A stretch of 64,000 nucleotides of DNA, taken from positions 58,148-122,147 of the forward strand of contig CAKVGS010000001.1 of the NCBI GenBank assembly GCA_934747335.1, in the 5' to 3' direction. Of this stretch, positions 16,854-25,909 are shown piece by piece (within the stretch, counting starts at the first letter, position 1; the number at the start of each line of letters is the position of its first letter). Origin of the DNA: an uncultured Candidatus Melainabacteria bacterium. GTDB lineage: Bacteria; Cyanobacteriota; Vampirovibrionia; Gastranaerophilales; Gastranaerophilaceae. The translations under genes and the position numbers were made by a program. The notes beneath the pieces are model-generated. The model was not told the DNA's origin. It did no database searches and saw only the letters and a list, made by a program, of their open reading frames with translations.

Positions 16854-17531
16854 ATGGAAATTTTAGAAAAACTTAAGGGAAAAGTTATCGTATCATCACA
16901 AGCCATGCCGGATGAACCGCTTTATAAAGAAGAGTGTATGGAAGCAATGATGGCATCTTGCGTGAACGGTGGTGCAGGCGGACTTAGAGTTGCAGGTGCA
17001 AGAGATGTAAAAAACGCTAAAAAGTTTGGCGTTCCTGTTATTGGTTTAACTAAGCCTGACGGATTACCTGCAAATTGGAAAGAAATCGTTTATATTACTC
17101 CCGGATTAAAAGAAGTAAATGCTTTAATTGGAGCGGGAGCTGATATTGTAGCGTTTGACGGGACTTCTAGAGAACATGACAATTGTACTTTAGAAGAAAT
17201 TATTTCTACCATTCATAATGCAAACAGACTGGCTATGGCAGATATTTCGACTTTAGAAGAAGGCATAAACTGTGCTAAACTTGGTGCGGATATAATTTCT
17301 ACCACGTTAGCCGGTTATACAATGGAATCCGGAGAGCCGACAGTTGGGCCTGATTATGAACTATTGAAAACTTTAGTTAAAACAGTTGATAAGCCTGTAA
17401 TTTTAGAAGGTAGAATTTGGACTCCCGAAGAAGTTAAAAAGGCATTCGAATTGGGCGCACATTGTGTTGTAATCGGCTCTGCAATTACAAGACCACAATT
17501 AATTACTAAAAGATTTATTGAAGGAATATAA
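16854..17531 (+). CDS. nanE: N-acetylmannosamine-6-phosphate 2-epimerase
   Basis: NanE converts ManNAc-6-P to GlcNAc-6-P in sialic acid and amino sugar catabolism. It is a TIM barrel of 225 residues with the family segments VSSQAMPDEPLY, GAGGLRVAGA, GADIVAFDGTSR, TTLAGYT and ILEGRIWTPEE, and a phosphate-binding end in VVIGSAITRP. There is no Shine-Dalgarno and the -10 lies six bases from the ATG, so the mRNA is predicted to be leaderless. It heads an operon with a ROK kinase one base downstream. Confidence 0.95.
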   Translation: MEILEKLKGKVIVSSQAMPDEPLYKEECMEAMMASCVNGGAGGLRVAGARDVKNAKKFGVPVIGLTKPDGLPANWKEIVYITPGLKEVNALIGAGADIVAFDGTSREHDNCTLEEIISTIHNANRLAMADISTLEEGINCAKLGADIISTTLAGYTMESGEPTVGPDYELLKTLVKTVDKPVILEGRIWTPEEVKKAFELGAHCVVIGSAITRPQLITKRFIEGI

Positions 17532-17532
17532 A

Positions 17533-18411
17533 ATGAAAAAAGCTTTAGCATTTGATATCGGCGGTACAAAAATTTATAGCAGTATTATTGACGAAACAGG
17601 AAAAATTGTTTCTGAGATTGATAAATTTCATACGCCAAAATCTATTCAAGAAATTTTAGATATTTTAAAAGGTCAAATCGTGAAGTTTGAAAATGAAGTT
17701 GATGTTATCGCTATTTCAACAGCAGGTGCTGTGAATAATGAAAACACTGCTGTTAACGGTTCAACAGGAAATCTTGTAAGTGGTTATTCTTCAATAAATT
17801 TTCAAGAATTAAGCAAAAAAAGAGTATTTCTGGAAAATGACGCGAATGCAGCTGCTTGGGCAGAATACAAGATTGGCGCATCAAAAGGTACAAATGTTTC
17901 TGTGATGATTACGTTAGGAACAGGGGTTGGTGGCGGAATTATTGTTAATAACAAATTGCTAAAAGGCAAATCAGGTGCAGCTGGTGAAATGCATTTCAAA
18001 ATGTATCCCGATAAGCGCAGAAAATGTACTTGCGGAAGTTGGGATTGTTTTGAAGCGTACGCATCAGGTACAGCTCTAAAAGTTGATGCAGAAGAAATGC
18101 TTAATAATCCTGACGTTACAACTTATGACGTAATGGACGGAGTTAAAAACGGCGATAAAAAAATGTTAGAAATTTTTGACCGTTGGATTAATGATATTAC
18201 AATCGGCGTAAACGGTTTAGCAAATTTGTTTGACCCTGATTGTATCGTTTTATCAGGCTCTATGGCTCAATTTGTTGATGCGAAGAAAATTGAAGAAGCT
18301 GTGAACAGTGACATTGTAACTTCTCCAACTTCAATTAGAATAGCAACTGCGGGAAATTATTCAGGCATGATAGGGGCTGCTCTTTTAGCATTTGAAAGCG
18401 AGGCAAAGTAG
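17533..18411 (+). CDS. nanK: ROK-family sugar kinase, probably N-acetylmannosamine kinase
   Basis: The ATP-binding motif FDIGGTK begins at residue 7, GTGVGGG lies near 137, and the ROK zinc site is formed by the His in GEMHF and the cysteines of CTCGSWDC. Placement one base after nanE points to ManNAc phosphorylation as the step before the epimerase; glucokinase is the alternative. The ATG at 17533 is chosen because GAAGGA, within the end of nanE, is spaced correctly. No nanA lyase or sialic acid transporter is in the window. Confidence 0.85.
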   Translation: MKKALAFDIGGTKIYSSIIDETGKIVSEIDKFHTPKSIQEILDILKGQIVKFENEVDVIAISTAGAVNNENTAVNGSTGNLVSGYSSINFQELSKKRVFLENDANAAAWAEYKIGASKGTNVSVMITLGTGVGGGIIVNNKLLKGKSGAAGEMHFKMYPDKRRKCTCGSWDCFEAYASGTALKVDAEEMLNNPDVTTYDVMDGVKNGDKKMLEIFDRWINDITIGVNGLANLFDPDCIVLSGSMAQFVDAKKIEEAVNSDIVTSPTSIRIATAGNYSGMIGAALLAFESEAK

Positions 18412-18412
18412 T

Positions 18413-18628
18413 ATGGGCAAAGCCAAACAACGAAGCCTTCAAAAAGGAATAAACGACAGATTTAAATATATGACAAGAGAGTCTGCTTTAGAATCTGTTA
18501 TCAAAAATATCAACAATAAAGCTGAAGTTATTGATACGATTACGCTTTTTGGTTTTTCTGCAGAAGAAATGCTAGAAGCAGGTGCTGAATACGAAGACGT
18601 TATGGCATTTGGCGGTTATGTAAGTTAA
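18413..18628 (+). CDS. Small hypothetical protein at the end of the nanEK operon
   Basis: This is a 71-residue protein starting MGKAKQRSLQKGINDRF, with a basic N-terminal third and an acidic C-terminal half (FGFSAEEMLEAGAEYED). I do not recognise it. The ATG follows the nanK stop after one base, with GAGG inside the end of nanK, so it is translated from the same transcript. Its stop is 6 bases from the convergent gene's stop. Confidence 0.65.
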   Translation: MGKAKQRSLQKGINDRFKYMTRESALESVIKNINNKAEVIDTITLFGFSAEEMLEAGAEYEDVMAFGGYVS

Positions 18629-18634
18629 TAATTT

Positions 18635-19870
18635 TTAGTTGCCCGTCAAACCGTCTTTATTTTTTTTATAATTTTTCTTCATTTCTTCTTGACGTTGCAT
18701 AATTTTCAGCATTGTTTCCATATCCATTTGCTGAATTTTACGCTCATATTCTACTTTTTTAACTTTTTCATCAAACTTTTTAGCTTCTTTAGCGTCTTTT
18801 TCTTTTGCTTTTGCAAGCTCTTTGGCGTGTTTTGCATCAAATTCAACTTCTGAAACAGGAATAACTTCAGCTTCTTCTTCCATTCTATAACCTACAATAG
18901 AAATCGGAATACTTGAGCCTGTCAAAGATTCCAGCCTTGAATTTTCGCCATAAACATCAATACTCCAAGTACCTAAAAATTTCGGAACATCACCTGTGTA
19001 TGCGTAAGCACAAACAACAACTCTGTTTTCATCATTAGCGTCAAAACCTAAAGGATAAATATCCCAACGTTTTTCATCAAAATCGACTCCACCCGCTTGC
19101 GCCCAATAATTTACAATCGCATCTCTAATTTGTGGCAATTTTTGAGCTTCTTTTCTATTAAAATCATATACCCATAAATTTGTCTGCCAAATTCCATCAT
19201 GCCTGTAACCGATTTTTTCTTTGACTACAAGTTTTGTATTGTCACTTGAAAAATCAATCGGAGTGAGCGTTCTAAAAATAAATTTTGTATCTATCGACTT
19301 ATCTGTTGAAATCAAAGGTTTATCAACTTTGTTTAAAATATTAGCTTTCTTGACTTTTTCAATATCCGATAGCGAAGGGTCAAGATTTATTAAAAACAAA
19401 TCACAACTTGTGCAATCTGATTGCGCGTAATAATAAACCGCAGGGTAAACAAGCTTTGTAAAATCGCCGGAAACAATTCCTTGTGCGTTTATTTGTCTGT
19501 CAAAATTTAATTTTCTTGGTAAACTCAACTCAGGACTGCCTACGGGGTCATTATATTTTACAAGATGAAATTTCTTTTGCGGAACATAAACCATGTTTTC
19601 ATCTTTTGGCATCTCTGCTTTATCTAAAATTTTTGCACTAATTTCACGTCTGGATTTTGCTCGAGATTCATTTTCGTATTCTTCAACCGTCATATAGCCT
19701 GATTTTGGCATCTTGCTTTTTTCGTATTTTTCAGTTTCACCGACTTTATCCACGTTATTTCTATAAATTGTTTCAGCAACTACTCTATCCTGTTTTTTCA
19801 TAATCGGATATTTCATTTGGTTGAAATGGATTTTTGCAGCCATTATCATGCCGGCTAACGCTTCAAACAT
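18635..19870 (-). CDS. Hypothetical protein, beta-rich core with charged coiled-coil tail
   Basis: I do not recognise this 411-residue protein. After a short hydrophobic start (MFEALAGMIMAAKIHF), residues 130-320 are strand-rich with WD-like and TolB-like repeats (DFSSDNTKLVVKEKIG, TNLWVYDFNRKEAQ), suggesting a beta-propeller. Residues 335-405 are a highly charged coiled coil. The ATG shares its A with the TAA stop of the response regulator (TAATG), so translation is coupled and it is the third gene of that operon, perhaps an effector or input protein. Confidence 0.7.
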   Translation of the reverse strand: MFEALAGMIMAAKIHFNQMKYPIMKKQDRVVAETIYRNNVDKVGETEKYEKSKMPKSGYMTVEEYENESRAKSRREISAKILDKAEMPKDENMVYVPQKKFHLVKYNDPVGSPELSLPRKLNFDRQINAQGIVSGDFTKLVYPAVYYYAQSDCTSCDLFLINLDPSLSDIEKVKKANILNKVDKPLISTDKSIDTKFIFRTLTPIDFSSDNTKLVVKEKIGYRHDGIWQTNLWVYDFNRKEAQKLPQIRDAIVNYWAQAGGVDFDEKRWDIYPLGFDANDENRVVVCAYAYTGDVPKFLGTWSIDVYGENSRLESLTGSSIPISIVGYRMEEEAEVIPVSEVEFDAKHAKELAKAKEKDAKEAKKFDEKVKKVEYERKIQQMDMETMLKIMQRQEEMKKNYKKNKDGLTGN

Positions 19871-20529
19871 TAAACTAAACCCTCTTTCATTGCTGTAACC
19901 GTAGCTTGAGTTCTGGAAGAAACGCAAAGTTTTTGCAAAATACTATGAACGTGAGCTTTTGCAGTCGCTTTTGTAATAACTAATTTATCTGCAATTTGTG
20001 GGTTAGAAAGACCTTCAACCATAAGCTCTAAAACATCCAATTCTCTTTCTGTTAAACCGTAAGAATTTCCTGATTTTTTAGGTTCAGGTTCTGTAACAAC
20101 ATTTGCGCTTGGTTTTTGAAGGTTTGAAAATACCATTTTTGCAATGCTCGGATCTATCCAACCAACACCTTCATAAACGGATTTAATCGCGGAAATTGTT
20201 TGTTCAGGTGTTGCGCCTTTCATGATATAACCGTCTGCACCGGCTTTAAAAGCTTCAAATACATCGTTTTCGCTATCGCGTGAAGTAAAAATTAAAATTT
20301 TAACATCAGGATTAAAATCTTTAATACGTTGAGTCGCTTCAATCCCATCTATATTTGGAAGTCCTATGTCCATAAGAATAACATCAGGTGAAAATTCACG
20401 AGCTTTTTTAATTCCGTCCAACCCATCCGCTGATTCTGCAACAAGAGTAATTCCTTCTGCTTTATCTAAAAGCATTGACAATCCCATTCTATAAAGCTCG
20501 TGGTCTTCAACTAACAAAGTATTTATCAT
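19870..20529 (-). CDS. NarL/FixJ-type response regulator
   Basis: The receiver domain (residues 1-120) has the acidic pocket in LLVEDHELYR, the phospho-acceptor Asp in VILMDIGLPNIDG and the Lys in YIMKGATPEQ. The LuxR-type HTH lies at 150-215 (LTERELDVLELM, ATAKAHVHSIL). It is a DNA-binding regulator, presumably phosphorylated by the kinase encoded immediately upstream, whose stop overlaps its start by four bases (ATGA). Confidence 0.93.
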   Translation of the reverse strand: MINTLLVEDHELYRMGLSMLLDKAEGITLVAESADGLDGIKKAREFSPDVILMDIGLPNIDGIEATQRIKDFNPDVKILIFTSRDSENDVFEAFKAGADGYIMKGATPEQTISAIKSVYEGVGWIDPSIAKMVFSNLQKPSANVVTEPEPKKSGNSYGLTERELDVLELMVEGLSNPQIADKLVITKATAKAHVHSILQKLCVSSRTQATVTAMKEGLV

Positions 20530-22079
20530 ACTAAACTTCCTTCTTTTTGAATAACTGAATCCGTAAGCAGGAATGAAAACTCACTGCCTTTATTTAACGT
20601 ACTTTCCAACCAGATTTTACCACCGTGCGATTCTATAATTTGTCTTGACAAATATAATCCTAAGCCGGTACCTGTTGAACGTTTTTTACTCGTACCTTGT
20701 GAAAATCTTTGGAACATGTTTGGAATATCTTCTTGAGGAATTCCTGAACCATTGTCAGAAATTGAAAAAATCAGGTCGTTACCTTCATTTTTTAGAGTTA
20801 TAACAACTCGTCCGCCATTTTGCGTGTAATTTATCGCATTTCCGCAAAGATTACAAATTACACGTCTGATTTCACTTCTATCGGCATTTACGGTTAAATC
20901 CTTGTTGGTACATTCAATCTTAAATTCAATTTCCTTTGTTTGTGCAAGCGGTTGCAGCTCATTGTAGACTTGCTCAACAAGATTATACATATTAAAGTTC
21001 GTTTTTGTTAACTCTAACTTATCCGCATCATATTTATAAACTTCTAAAAGAGCATTAACTAAGCCCAGCAAATCCTCGTTACTTTTTTGCATTGTTGCAA
21101 GTAAAAGTTTTTGTTTTTCATCCAATTCGCCCAAAGCACCGTTTAGGAAGAATGTTAATGTTTGAATAGCAGCTAACAATGGAGTTCTCAAATCGTGTGT
21201 AAGCGTTGCAATAAAATCATCTCTTAATTTGTCTGATTTTTTCTGTTCCGTAACATCCCTAATTACACCGACAAAACGTTTGTATTCATCATCAGGATTA
21301 ATCCTTGCAAAACTGATTTCAACAGGCGTTTCAGTATTGCTCAAAGGATTTTTGATATAGAATTCTCTCAAAAGAAGTTCGCTTTCATCAAGCTTGTGCA
21401 GTTCTTTTGAAATAAAAGTCTTTTTGCTGAACAAATAATCATCAATGGAGGTCATTAACAATTTCTCACCAACAAGTCCGATTAAAGTTTCGCATGCCGG
21501 ATTTACTTGTTCTATAATTCCGTCTTCGTTAATAATTACAATTCCGTCAGCACAATAATTAAAAATTCCTTCTAATTTTGCATTAGATTGTTTCAAATCT
21601 GCCGTACGTTCTTCAACTATTTGTTCCAAGTTGTGTGAATATTTTTCCAATTCTTTTTTAGCTTCTTCTAATTCTGCAATTTTTTGTCTTAATTCGCTTA
21701 AAAGATAGCTTCTTTCTATACCGTTTTTGATATTGATAATCAAATCATCATTATTCCAAGGCTTTTCAATGTATCTGTAAAGCCCGATTTCATTGATAGC
21801 CTTAATTGCGTTTTCTTTATCAGCGTAACCCGTTAGTAAAATTTTACTTACTTCAGGATAAAGTTTTTTTACTTCTGATAAAAATTCTAAACCGTTCATT
21901 TCAGGCATCAAAAAATCTGAAATTACTAAATCCGGTTGATTATCTTTCAAAAAAGTTAATGCATCCTTTGGATTATTAAAAAAATGAGCATCAGAAAAGC
22001 CTTCAACTTTAAGCAATGTCTTAAATGCAGAAGTAACTATTCTTTCATCATCGACTACTACAATCTTCCCCTTAATCAT
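20526..22079 (-). CDS. Receiver-PAS-histidine kinase
   Basis: Residues 1-125 are a receiver domain with VVVDDE, the phospho-acceptor in LVISDFLMPEMNG and the Lys in YIEKPW. A coiled coil over 130-170 leads into a PAS domain (165-285, IFNYCADGIVIINEDG). A HisKA domain has THDLRTPL with the phospho-His near 294, and the HATPase domain has DNGSGIP and GTGLGLYLSRQI. There are no membrane segments, so the kinase is cytoplasmic. TTGTCT-N17-TAATAT-N6-ATG precedes it with no Shine-Dalgarno, so the mRNA is predicted to be leaderless. Confidence 0.93.
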   Translation of the reverse strand: MIKGKIVVVDDERIVTSAFKTLLKVEGFSDAHFFNNPKDALTFLKDNQPDLVISDFLMPEMNGLEFLSEVKKLYPEVSKILLTGYADKENAIKAINEIGLYRYIEKPWNNDDLIINIKNGIERSYLLSELRQKIAELEEAKKELEKYSHNLEQIVEERTADLKQSNAKLEGIFNYCADGIVIINEDGIIEQVNPACETLIGLVGEKLLMTSIDDYLFSKKTFISKELHKLDESELLLREFYIKNPLSNTETPVEISFARINPDDEYKRFVGVIRDVTEQKKSDKLRDDFIATLTHDLRTPLLAAIQTLTFFLNGALGELDEKQKLLLATMQKSNEDLLGLVNALLEVYKYDADKLELTKTNFNMYNLVEQVYNELQPLAQTKEIEFKIECTNKDLTVNADRSEIRRVICNLCGNAINYTQNGGRVVITLKNEGNDLIFSISDNGSGIPQEDIPNMFQRFSQGTSKKRSTGTGLGLYLSRQIIESHGGKIWLESTLNKGSEFSFLLTDSVIQKEGSLV

Positions 22080-22085
22080 ATTTCT

Positions 22086-22114
22086 ATATTAACCCAAAGA
22101 TTAATATTAGACAA
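22086..22114 (-). promoter_or_regulatory. Promoter of the PAS-kinase operon, leaderless spacing
   Basis: On the minus strand TTGTCT (22109-22114) and TAATAT (22086-22091) are 17 bases apart, and the ATG follows the -10 after six bases. Confidence 0.7.
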
Positions 22115-22247
22115 ATTATTAACTTTTATAAATTATCAATAACACTATTTTCTGCTTTTGCATCATTTTTACCAGTGTCCAAAATAAGTTTATCTCCAAT
22201 TCGCAAAGTTCGGTCGATGTACGATTTTTTAATAAAAGAAAATAGTT

Positions 22248-22350
22248 AAAAAAAGCTGGATTGCTTCAGGCTAATCGCCTTCGCAATGACGGTACGCTTG
22301 AAAGTCTAATGCCCTGTTATTGCGCACTACTGTCCATAAATAATTTTATC
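22248..22350. repeat. Dispersed GGATTGC...GCAATGAC intergenic repeat
   Basis: The segment with AAAGCTGGATTGCTTC and CCTTCGCAATGACGG is repeated almost exactly at 38208-38262. It has no coding potential. It occupies most of the 459-base gap before the zincin gene, together with the short palindrome that follows. Confidence 0.6.
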
Positions 22351-22387
22351 AAATGAACGACAATCGCGCCGCGATTGTCGTTCATTT
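22351..22387. repeat. End-to-end palindrome of the 370-bp repeat family
   Basis: The 17-base arms AAATGAACGACAATCGC and the reverse complement are separated by only GCC. The sequence equals the two termini of the 9366 element joined with the whole interior missing, either a deletion product or the minimal unit. Confidence 0.8.
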
Positions 22388-22538
22388 AATGTTATATCAA
22401 CTCAAATTCTACAAAACATTAGTGTTAATTAAAAGAGAGAATTGTTACAAATCCTTAATGTTCTACTCCGAATTTAGCAATTTTTCTTTTGTTTAAGACT
22501 TTATTAATATAAGGTTAGAAAAATTAGAAGGCGTTTGT

Positions 22539-24029
22539 ATGACATCAATAAATGGCAATTATTTGATTTTACCTCAAAAATATTATCAAAATTCTCAAAT
22601 TCCAAGTGCGCCTGCGTTTCGTGGAGGAGTAGAGTCAAATCCACTTCCTGCACAAGCAACACAGCCGTTATCATATCCTACTGATACGGTAGAAATTTCC
22701 GCAACTGATAAAATCAAAAAGCCTAAAGACAAGATGTCTACTGCTGCAAAAGCAGGTGTAACAGCTTTGGGTGTTTTGGGCGGTTTAGCAATTGGTGCTG
22801 TATGTTTTGCAAAACATCAATCAGGCAAACTTACAAAGTTGTATAACGAAAAAATGCAACTTGTTAATCTTGCTGAAAAAATTGATTTTAAAGAAGCAAA
22901 AACTGTTGATGAGGGTATAAAATTTGCAAAAGAAGTTTTAAAAATAGGTGAAGTTGACAGTAATTTTACGCTTGATGCCATAAATTATGCAAACAGAGGA
23001 CTTGTTGATGTAAGTAATGCCAATAAAGGACATTTATTTATGCCTAAAAAAATGCATTTTGTAGATGCAAAAGATAAATACTCTGCTTGTGTTATCCAAA
23101 CAATAGATTCTCCTCATTTTGGTGAACTTTATATTAATTCTCGAAACTTTAACAACAAAGAGTTGGATGAATGGTTGAAGGGTTCTTTAGGCTTAAATAA
23201 AAAAGAGGTAGCTGAAACAGCTAAAAAGACAACTGATACTAATAAAAAACAATTCACTTATTTTGTTCAACCTGATAATCATACAAAGGATTTGCTTAGC
23301 AGGTATCGCAAAGACACAAACTCATTAACTATTACTGAAAAAAGAGATTTGAAACAAACTCTAATAAATGCCTCTGAAATTAGGGATGCACACGTAAAAA
23401 GAGCGCCATTAACAACTTTAAATATTTGGAAAAATGATTTAACTAAAGCCGGAATTAATGTTGATGTTGAAGAATTCAAAAAACTATCTACTGAAAAACA
23501 GGCTGAGCAATTAAATGAATTGCTTTCTCAGTTACATGAAAAAATAGGTAAAAATTTAGGTGTTCCCGTTCCGTTTGTAACCGCAAGAAAAACCATTTAT
23601 CATGAAATGGGACATTTGCAGGATTTTGCGAAAAACTTAAAAGAATTAGATTTGAAACATTGGAAATTCTCTTGGAGTGAAGCGTGGAAGGAAGCTGATA
23701 AAAATGTCAAAGAAGGCCATCTGTTTAAAAGCAATCATTCTGCCGAAATTGTTCATGTGGACAACCGTTGGGGTGGTTTAACTTATAAAGGCTACAAAGA
23801 ATTGTTTGAAAAAAATCCAACAAAATTCAAAAAGCGTTATCCTGATTTGTATGAATTCTTGACAAATCAAGAATACCAGCAAACAGCAGGCAAGGTTTCA
23901 GGGTATGCTCAAACAAGCATCGGAGAATTTATCGCTGAAACTTATGCGAAGATGGTGCGCGGAGATAAGATACCTGACGATGTTATGAAACTTTATGAAA
24001 AATACAATGGTCCTAAATTAGGTGGGTAA
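22539..24029 (+). CDS. Putative membrane-anchored zinc metalloprotease with N-terminal FRG motif
   Basis: This 496-residue protein has PAFRGG at residues 25-30, a single hydrophobic segment near 68-90 (AGVTALGVLGGLAIGAVC) and a long charged domain ending in a zincin site: H355-E-M-G-H359 with a downstream FIAETYAKM whose Glu (about 467) is placed like the third zinc ligand of gluzincins such as the anthrax lethal-factor fold. The peptidase substrate is unknown, and the family link is by motif only. AAGG precedes the ATG. It stands alone, followed by a pseudopilin gene with its own TATAAT. Confidence 0.7.
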   Translation: MTSINGNYLILPQKYYQNSQIPSAPAFRGGVESNPLPAQATQPLSYPTDTVEISATDKIKKPKDKMSTAAKAGVTALGVLGGLAIGAVCFAKHQSGKLTKLYNEKMQLVNLAEKIDFKEAKTVDEGIKFAKEVLKIGEVDSNFTLDAINYANRGLVDVSNANKGHLFMPKKMHFVDAKDKYSACVIQTIDSPHFGELYINSRNFNNKELDEWLKGSLGLNKKEVAETAKKTTDTNKKQFTYFVQPDNHTKDLLSRYRKDTNSLTITEKRDLKQTLINASEIRDAHVKRAPLTTLNIWKNDLTKAGINVDVEEFKKLSTEKQAEQLNELLSQLHEKIGKNLGVPVPFVTARKTIYHEMGHLQDFAKNLKELDLKHWKFSWSEAWKEADKNVKEGHLFKSNHSAEIVHVDNRWGGLTYKGYKELFEKNPTKFKKRYPDLYEFLTNQEYQQTAGKVSGYAQTSIGEFIAETYAKMVRGDKIPDDVMKLYEKYNGPKLGG

Positions 24030-24118
24030 AACGGGCGATATAATCACTAATTTGTAAAATTCACATTTTCTCCAATATCATGTTATAATCAGAATACGAA
24101 TTTTATTGGAGAGTTTTT

Positions 24119-24832
24119 ATGATAACAAAAAAAGGTTTTACTCTTGCAGAGGTTTTGGTATCAATGGCTATTGTTGGTATTGTAGCCGCTTTGGTCATGC
24201 CTGCTCTATATAATAATTCTAAGAAATCTGCAATGGGTGCTTCCTTAGCCAGTTCTGTTGAATTATTACAAAATGGTATGAAAAATATTTTTACAGAAAC
24301 AACGAGCCGAAGTGATTCAGGAAGTATAGAAACTTTGTCAGCTATAAGAAAATCTGATATAGGATTAGATGGAGATACTTATATTACAGATGATAATGCT
24401 TTTTATGATTTAACAAGGGGGTTGTTGGGAATTGAAGATTCGGATTACGGAATAAATAACATAAAAACTTATAACAACGCCGCTCCATCAGAAACTCTGA
24501 CAGAGGGGCTTACAGCTTATAAATTTAAAAAATCACCTGCTGTTGTATTGTTCCATAATGTTTCAATTGCTAATATTGCAACGGCTGCGGATGATGATAT
24601 TATTGCAAAAGTTATAATAGATGCAAACGGTGCAGAACAACCAAATAAGTTTGGAGAAGATGTATTTTTGTTTGGTTTGACAAATCGAGGTATCTTGATT
24701 CCTGCAGGAAGTGAAAAATACCACGATTTTGATAATACGGTCGCAACAGGTGCTTGCAGCACAGGAAGTGTTGGTGACGGTACTGCTTGTGCAGCACGTG
24801 TTATGGCAGATAAATGGGAAATAAAATATTAA
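24119..24832 (+). CDS. Type IV pilin-like / pseudopilin protein
   Basis: A class III signal (short basic leader, then G6-FTLAEV with Glu at +5 of the mature chain) is followed by a hydrophobic helix MAIVGIVAALVMPAL and a long charged helix, typical of type IV pilins and type II secretion pseudopilins. The 200-residue globular part, with four Cys-containing or glycine-rich turns near the end (GACSTGSVGDGTACAAR), is not recognised. A prepilin peptidase should cut after G6. No pilus assembly gene is near. GGAGAG precedes the ATG, with TATAAT further upstream. Confidence 0.88.
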   Translation: MITKKGFTLAEVLVSMAIVGIVAALVMPALYNNSKKSAMGASLASSVELLQNGMKNIFTETTSRSDSGSIETLSAIRKSDIGLDGDTYITDDNAFYDLTRGLLGIEDSDYGINNIKTYNNAAPSETLTEGLTAYKFKKSPAVVLFHNVSIANIATAADDDIIAKVIIDANGAEQPNKFGEDVFLFGLTNRGILIPAGSEKYHDFDNTVATGACSTGSVGDGTACAARVMADKWEIKY

Positions 24833-24858
24833 ATTTTGAATAAAGAAAGGAAAATAAA

Positions 24859-25092
24859 ATGGCAGAATCAAAAATTTTGGCAACAATCGACAGAACAGAA
24901 ACTGAGCAATTACAAATTTCAATTTCAGAATATAGAGGTAAAAGTTATTTCAATTTGAGAATTTTTTATACAACAGATGAAGGTGCAACTTGGCTTCCTA
25001 CAAAAAAAGGCGTAACTTTTGCTCCTGACCAATTAGACGTTTTATCAGACGCGATTGAAGAAGCAAAGAAAGAGTTTATGGCAGAAGAATAG
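24859..25092 (+). CDS. PC4/YdbC-like ssDNA-binding protein
   Basis: This 77-residue protein has the strand pattern ISISEYRGKSYFNLRIFY and the turn TDEGATWLPTKKGVTF, then a C-terminal helix, matching the bacterial transcriptional coactivator p15/PC4-like family. Bacterial members bind single-stranded nucleic acid as dimers. AAAGG precedes the ATG, and it lies 26 bases after the pseudopilin gene, possibly in the same transcript. Confidence 0.85.
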   Translation: MAESKILATIDRTETEQLQISISEYRGKSYFNLRIFYTTDEGATWLPTKKGVTFAPDQLDVLSDAIEEAKKEFMAEE

Positions 25093-25095
25093 GAG

Positions 25096-25200
25096 AAAGA
25101 GTTTAGAAGTTTAGAAGTTGAGAAGTTGAGAAGAAGTTTTAAAATATATTTTTATAAATTCTCCTAAACTGTTAAACTTCTAAACTCCTAAACTTCTAAG
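25096..25200. repeat. Tandem and inverted AGTTTAGAAG repeat tract
   Basis: Short units AGTTTAGAAG and GTTGAGAAG on the left are mirrored by CTTCTAAACTCCTAAAC on the right around an AT-rich centre, giving a long imperfect hairpin. A similar short tract lies at 16203-16235. It ends four bases before the sensorless kinase gene. Confidence 0.65.
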
Positions 25201-25204
25201 CACC

Positions 25205-25909
25205 ATGAGTATTCAAGACGAATTCATAGCAACAGTTTCACACGAGATGCGAACACCTCTTACAAGCATAAGAGGTTTTTCGCAAACTCTTTTAAACTCT
25301 TGGGATAAAATTAAAGACGAAGATAAAAAGAAATTTATCGGAATTATTGAAGATCAGTCAAATAGACTTATTCACCTTGTTGAAAATATTTTATCCGTTT
25401 CAAAAATGAATGCAGGCAATCAGGTTTTAAAACAAGTTGACATAAACGCTTGCATCAAAAGAGTTCTGCCTATGTTGGAAGAGCAGCATAAACAAAACAA
25501 ATTTGAAACAAAATTGAGTAAAGAAAATCCGATTGCATATATTGACGAAGATAAATTTCAGCAAATTATGACAAATCTTATTGATAATGCGGGTAAATAT
25601 TCCGAAAAAGAAATTATTGTATCAACTGAAATTCAAAACGATACAATAAAAATCAAGGTTCAAGATTTTGGCGTTGGTATAAAAGAAGAAGATTTTAATA
25701 AAATTTTCCAAAAGTTTTCAAGGCTTGAAAACCATTTGACAAGCAAAACTCAAGGCAACGGTTTGGGGCTTTATATAACAAAACAGCTTGTTGAGAATAT
25801 GGGCGGAAAAATTAGCTTTATCAGTAAATTTGGTGAAGGCACAACCTTTGAAGTCGATTTTCCGATTTATAATCAAGAGGAGGTTCTAAAATGCTCTCAA
25901 ATGTCTTGA
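25205..25909 (+). CDS. Sensorless histidine kinase
   Basis: The 234-residue protein begins directly with the HisKA domain (phospho-His H13 in SHEMRTPL) and continues into a HATPase domain with the N box DNAGKYS and DFGVGI and GNGLGLYITKQL motifs. There is no input domain and no membrane segment, and the start abuts a repeat tract without a visible ribosome binding site; an in-frame stop lies about 20 bases upstream. It may be a 5'-truncated kinase or may take input through the partner protein that overlaps its 3' end. Confidence 0.85.
   Translation: MSIQDEFIATVSHEMRTPLTSIRGFSQTLLNSWDKIKDEDKKKFIGIIEDQSNRLIHLVENILSVSKMNAGNQVLKQVDINACIKRVLPMLEEQHKQNKFETKLSKENPIAYIDEDKFQQIMTNLIDNAGKYSEKEIIVSTEIQNDTIKIKVQDFGVGIKEEDFNKIFQKFSRLENHLTSKTQGNGLGLYITKQLVENMGGKISFISKFGEGTTFEVDFPIYNQEEVLKCSQMS

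Noticed and set aside
25096..25200. CRISPR-like short tandem repeats
   Set aside because: The units are about 10 bases, imperfect, mirrored as an inverted repeat and lack unique spacers.
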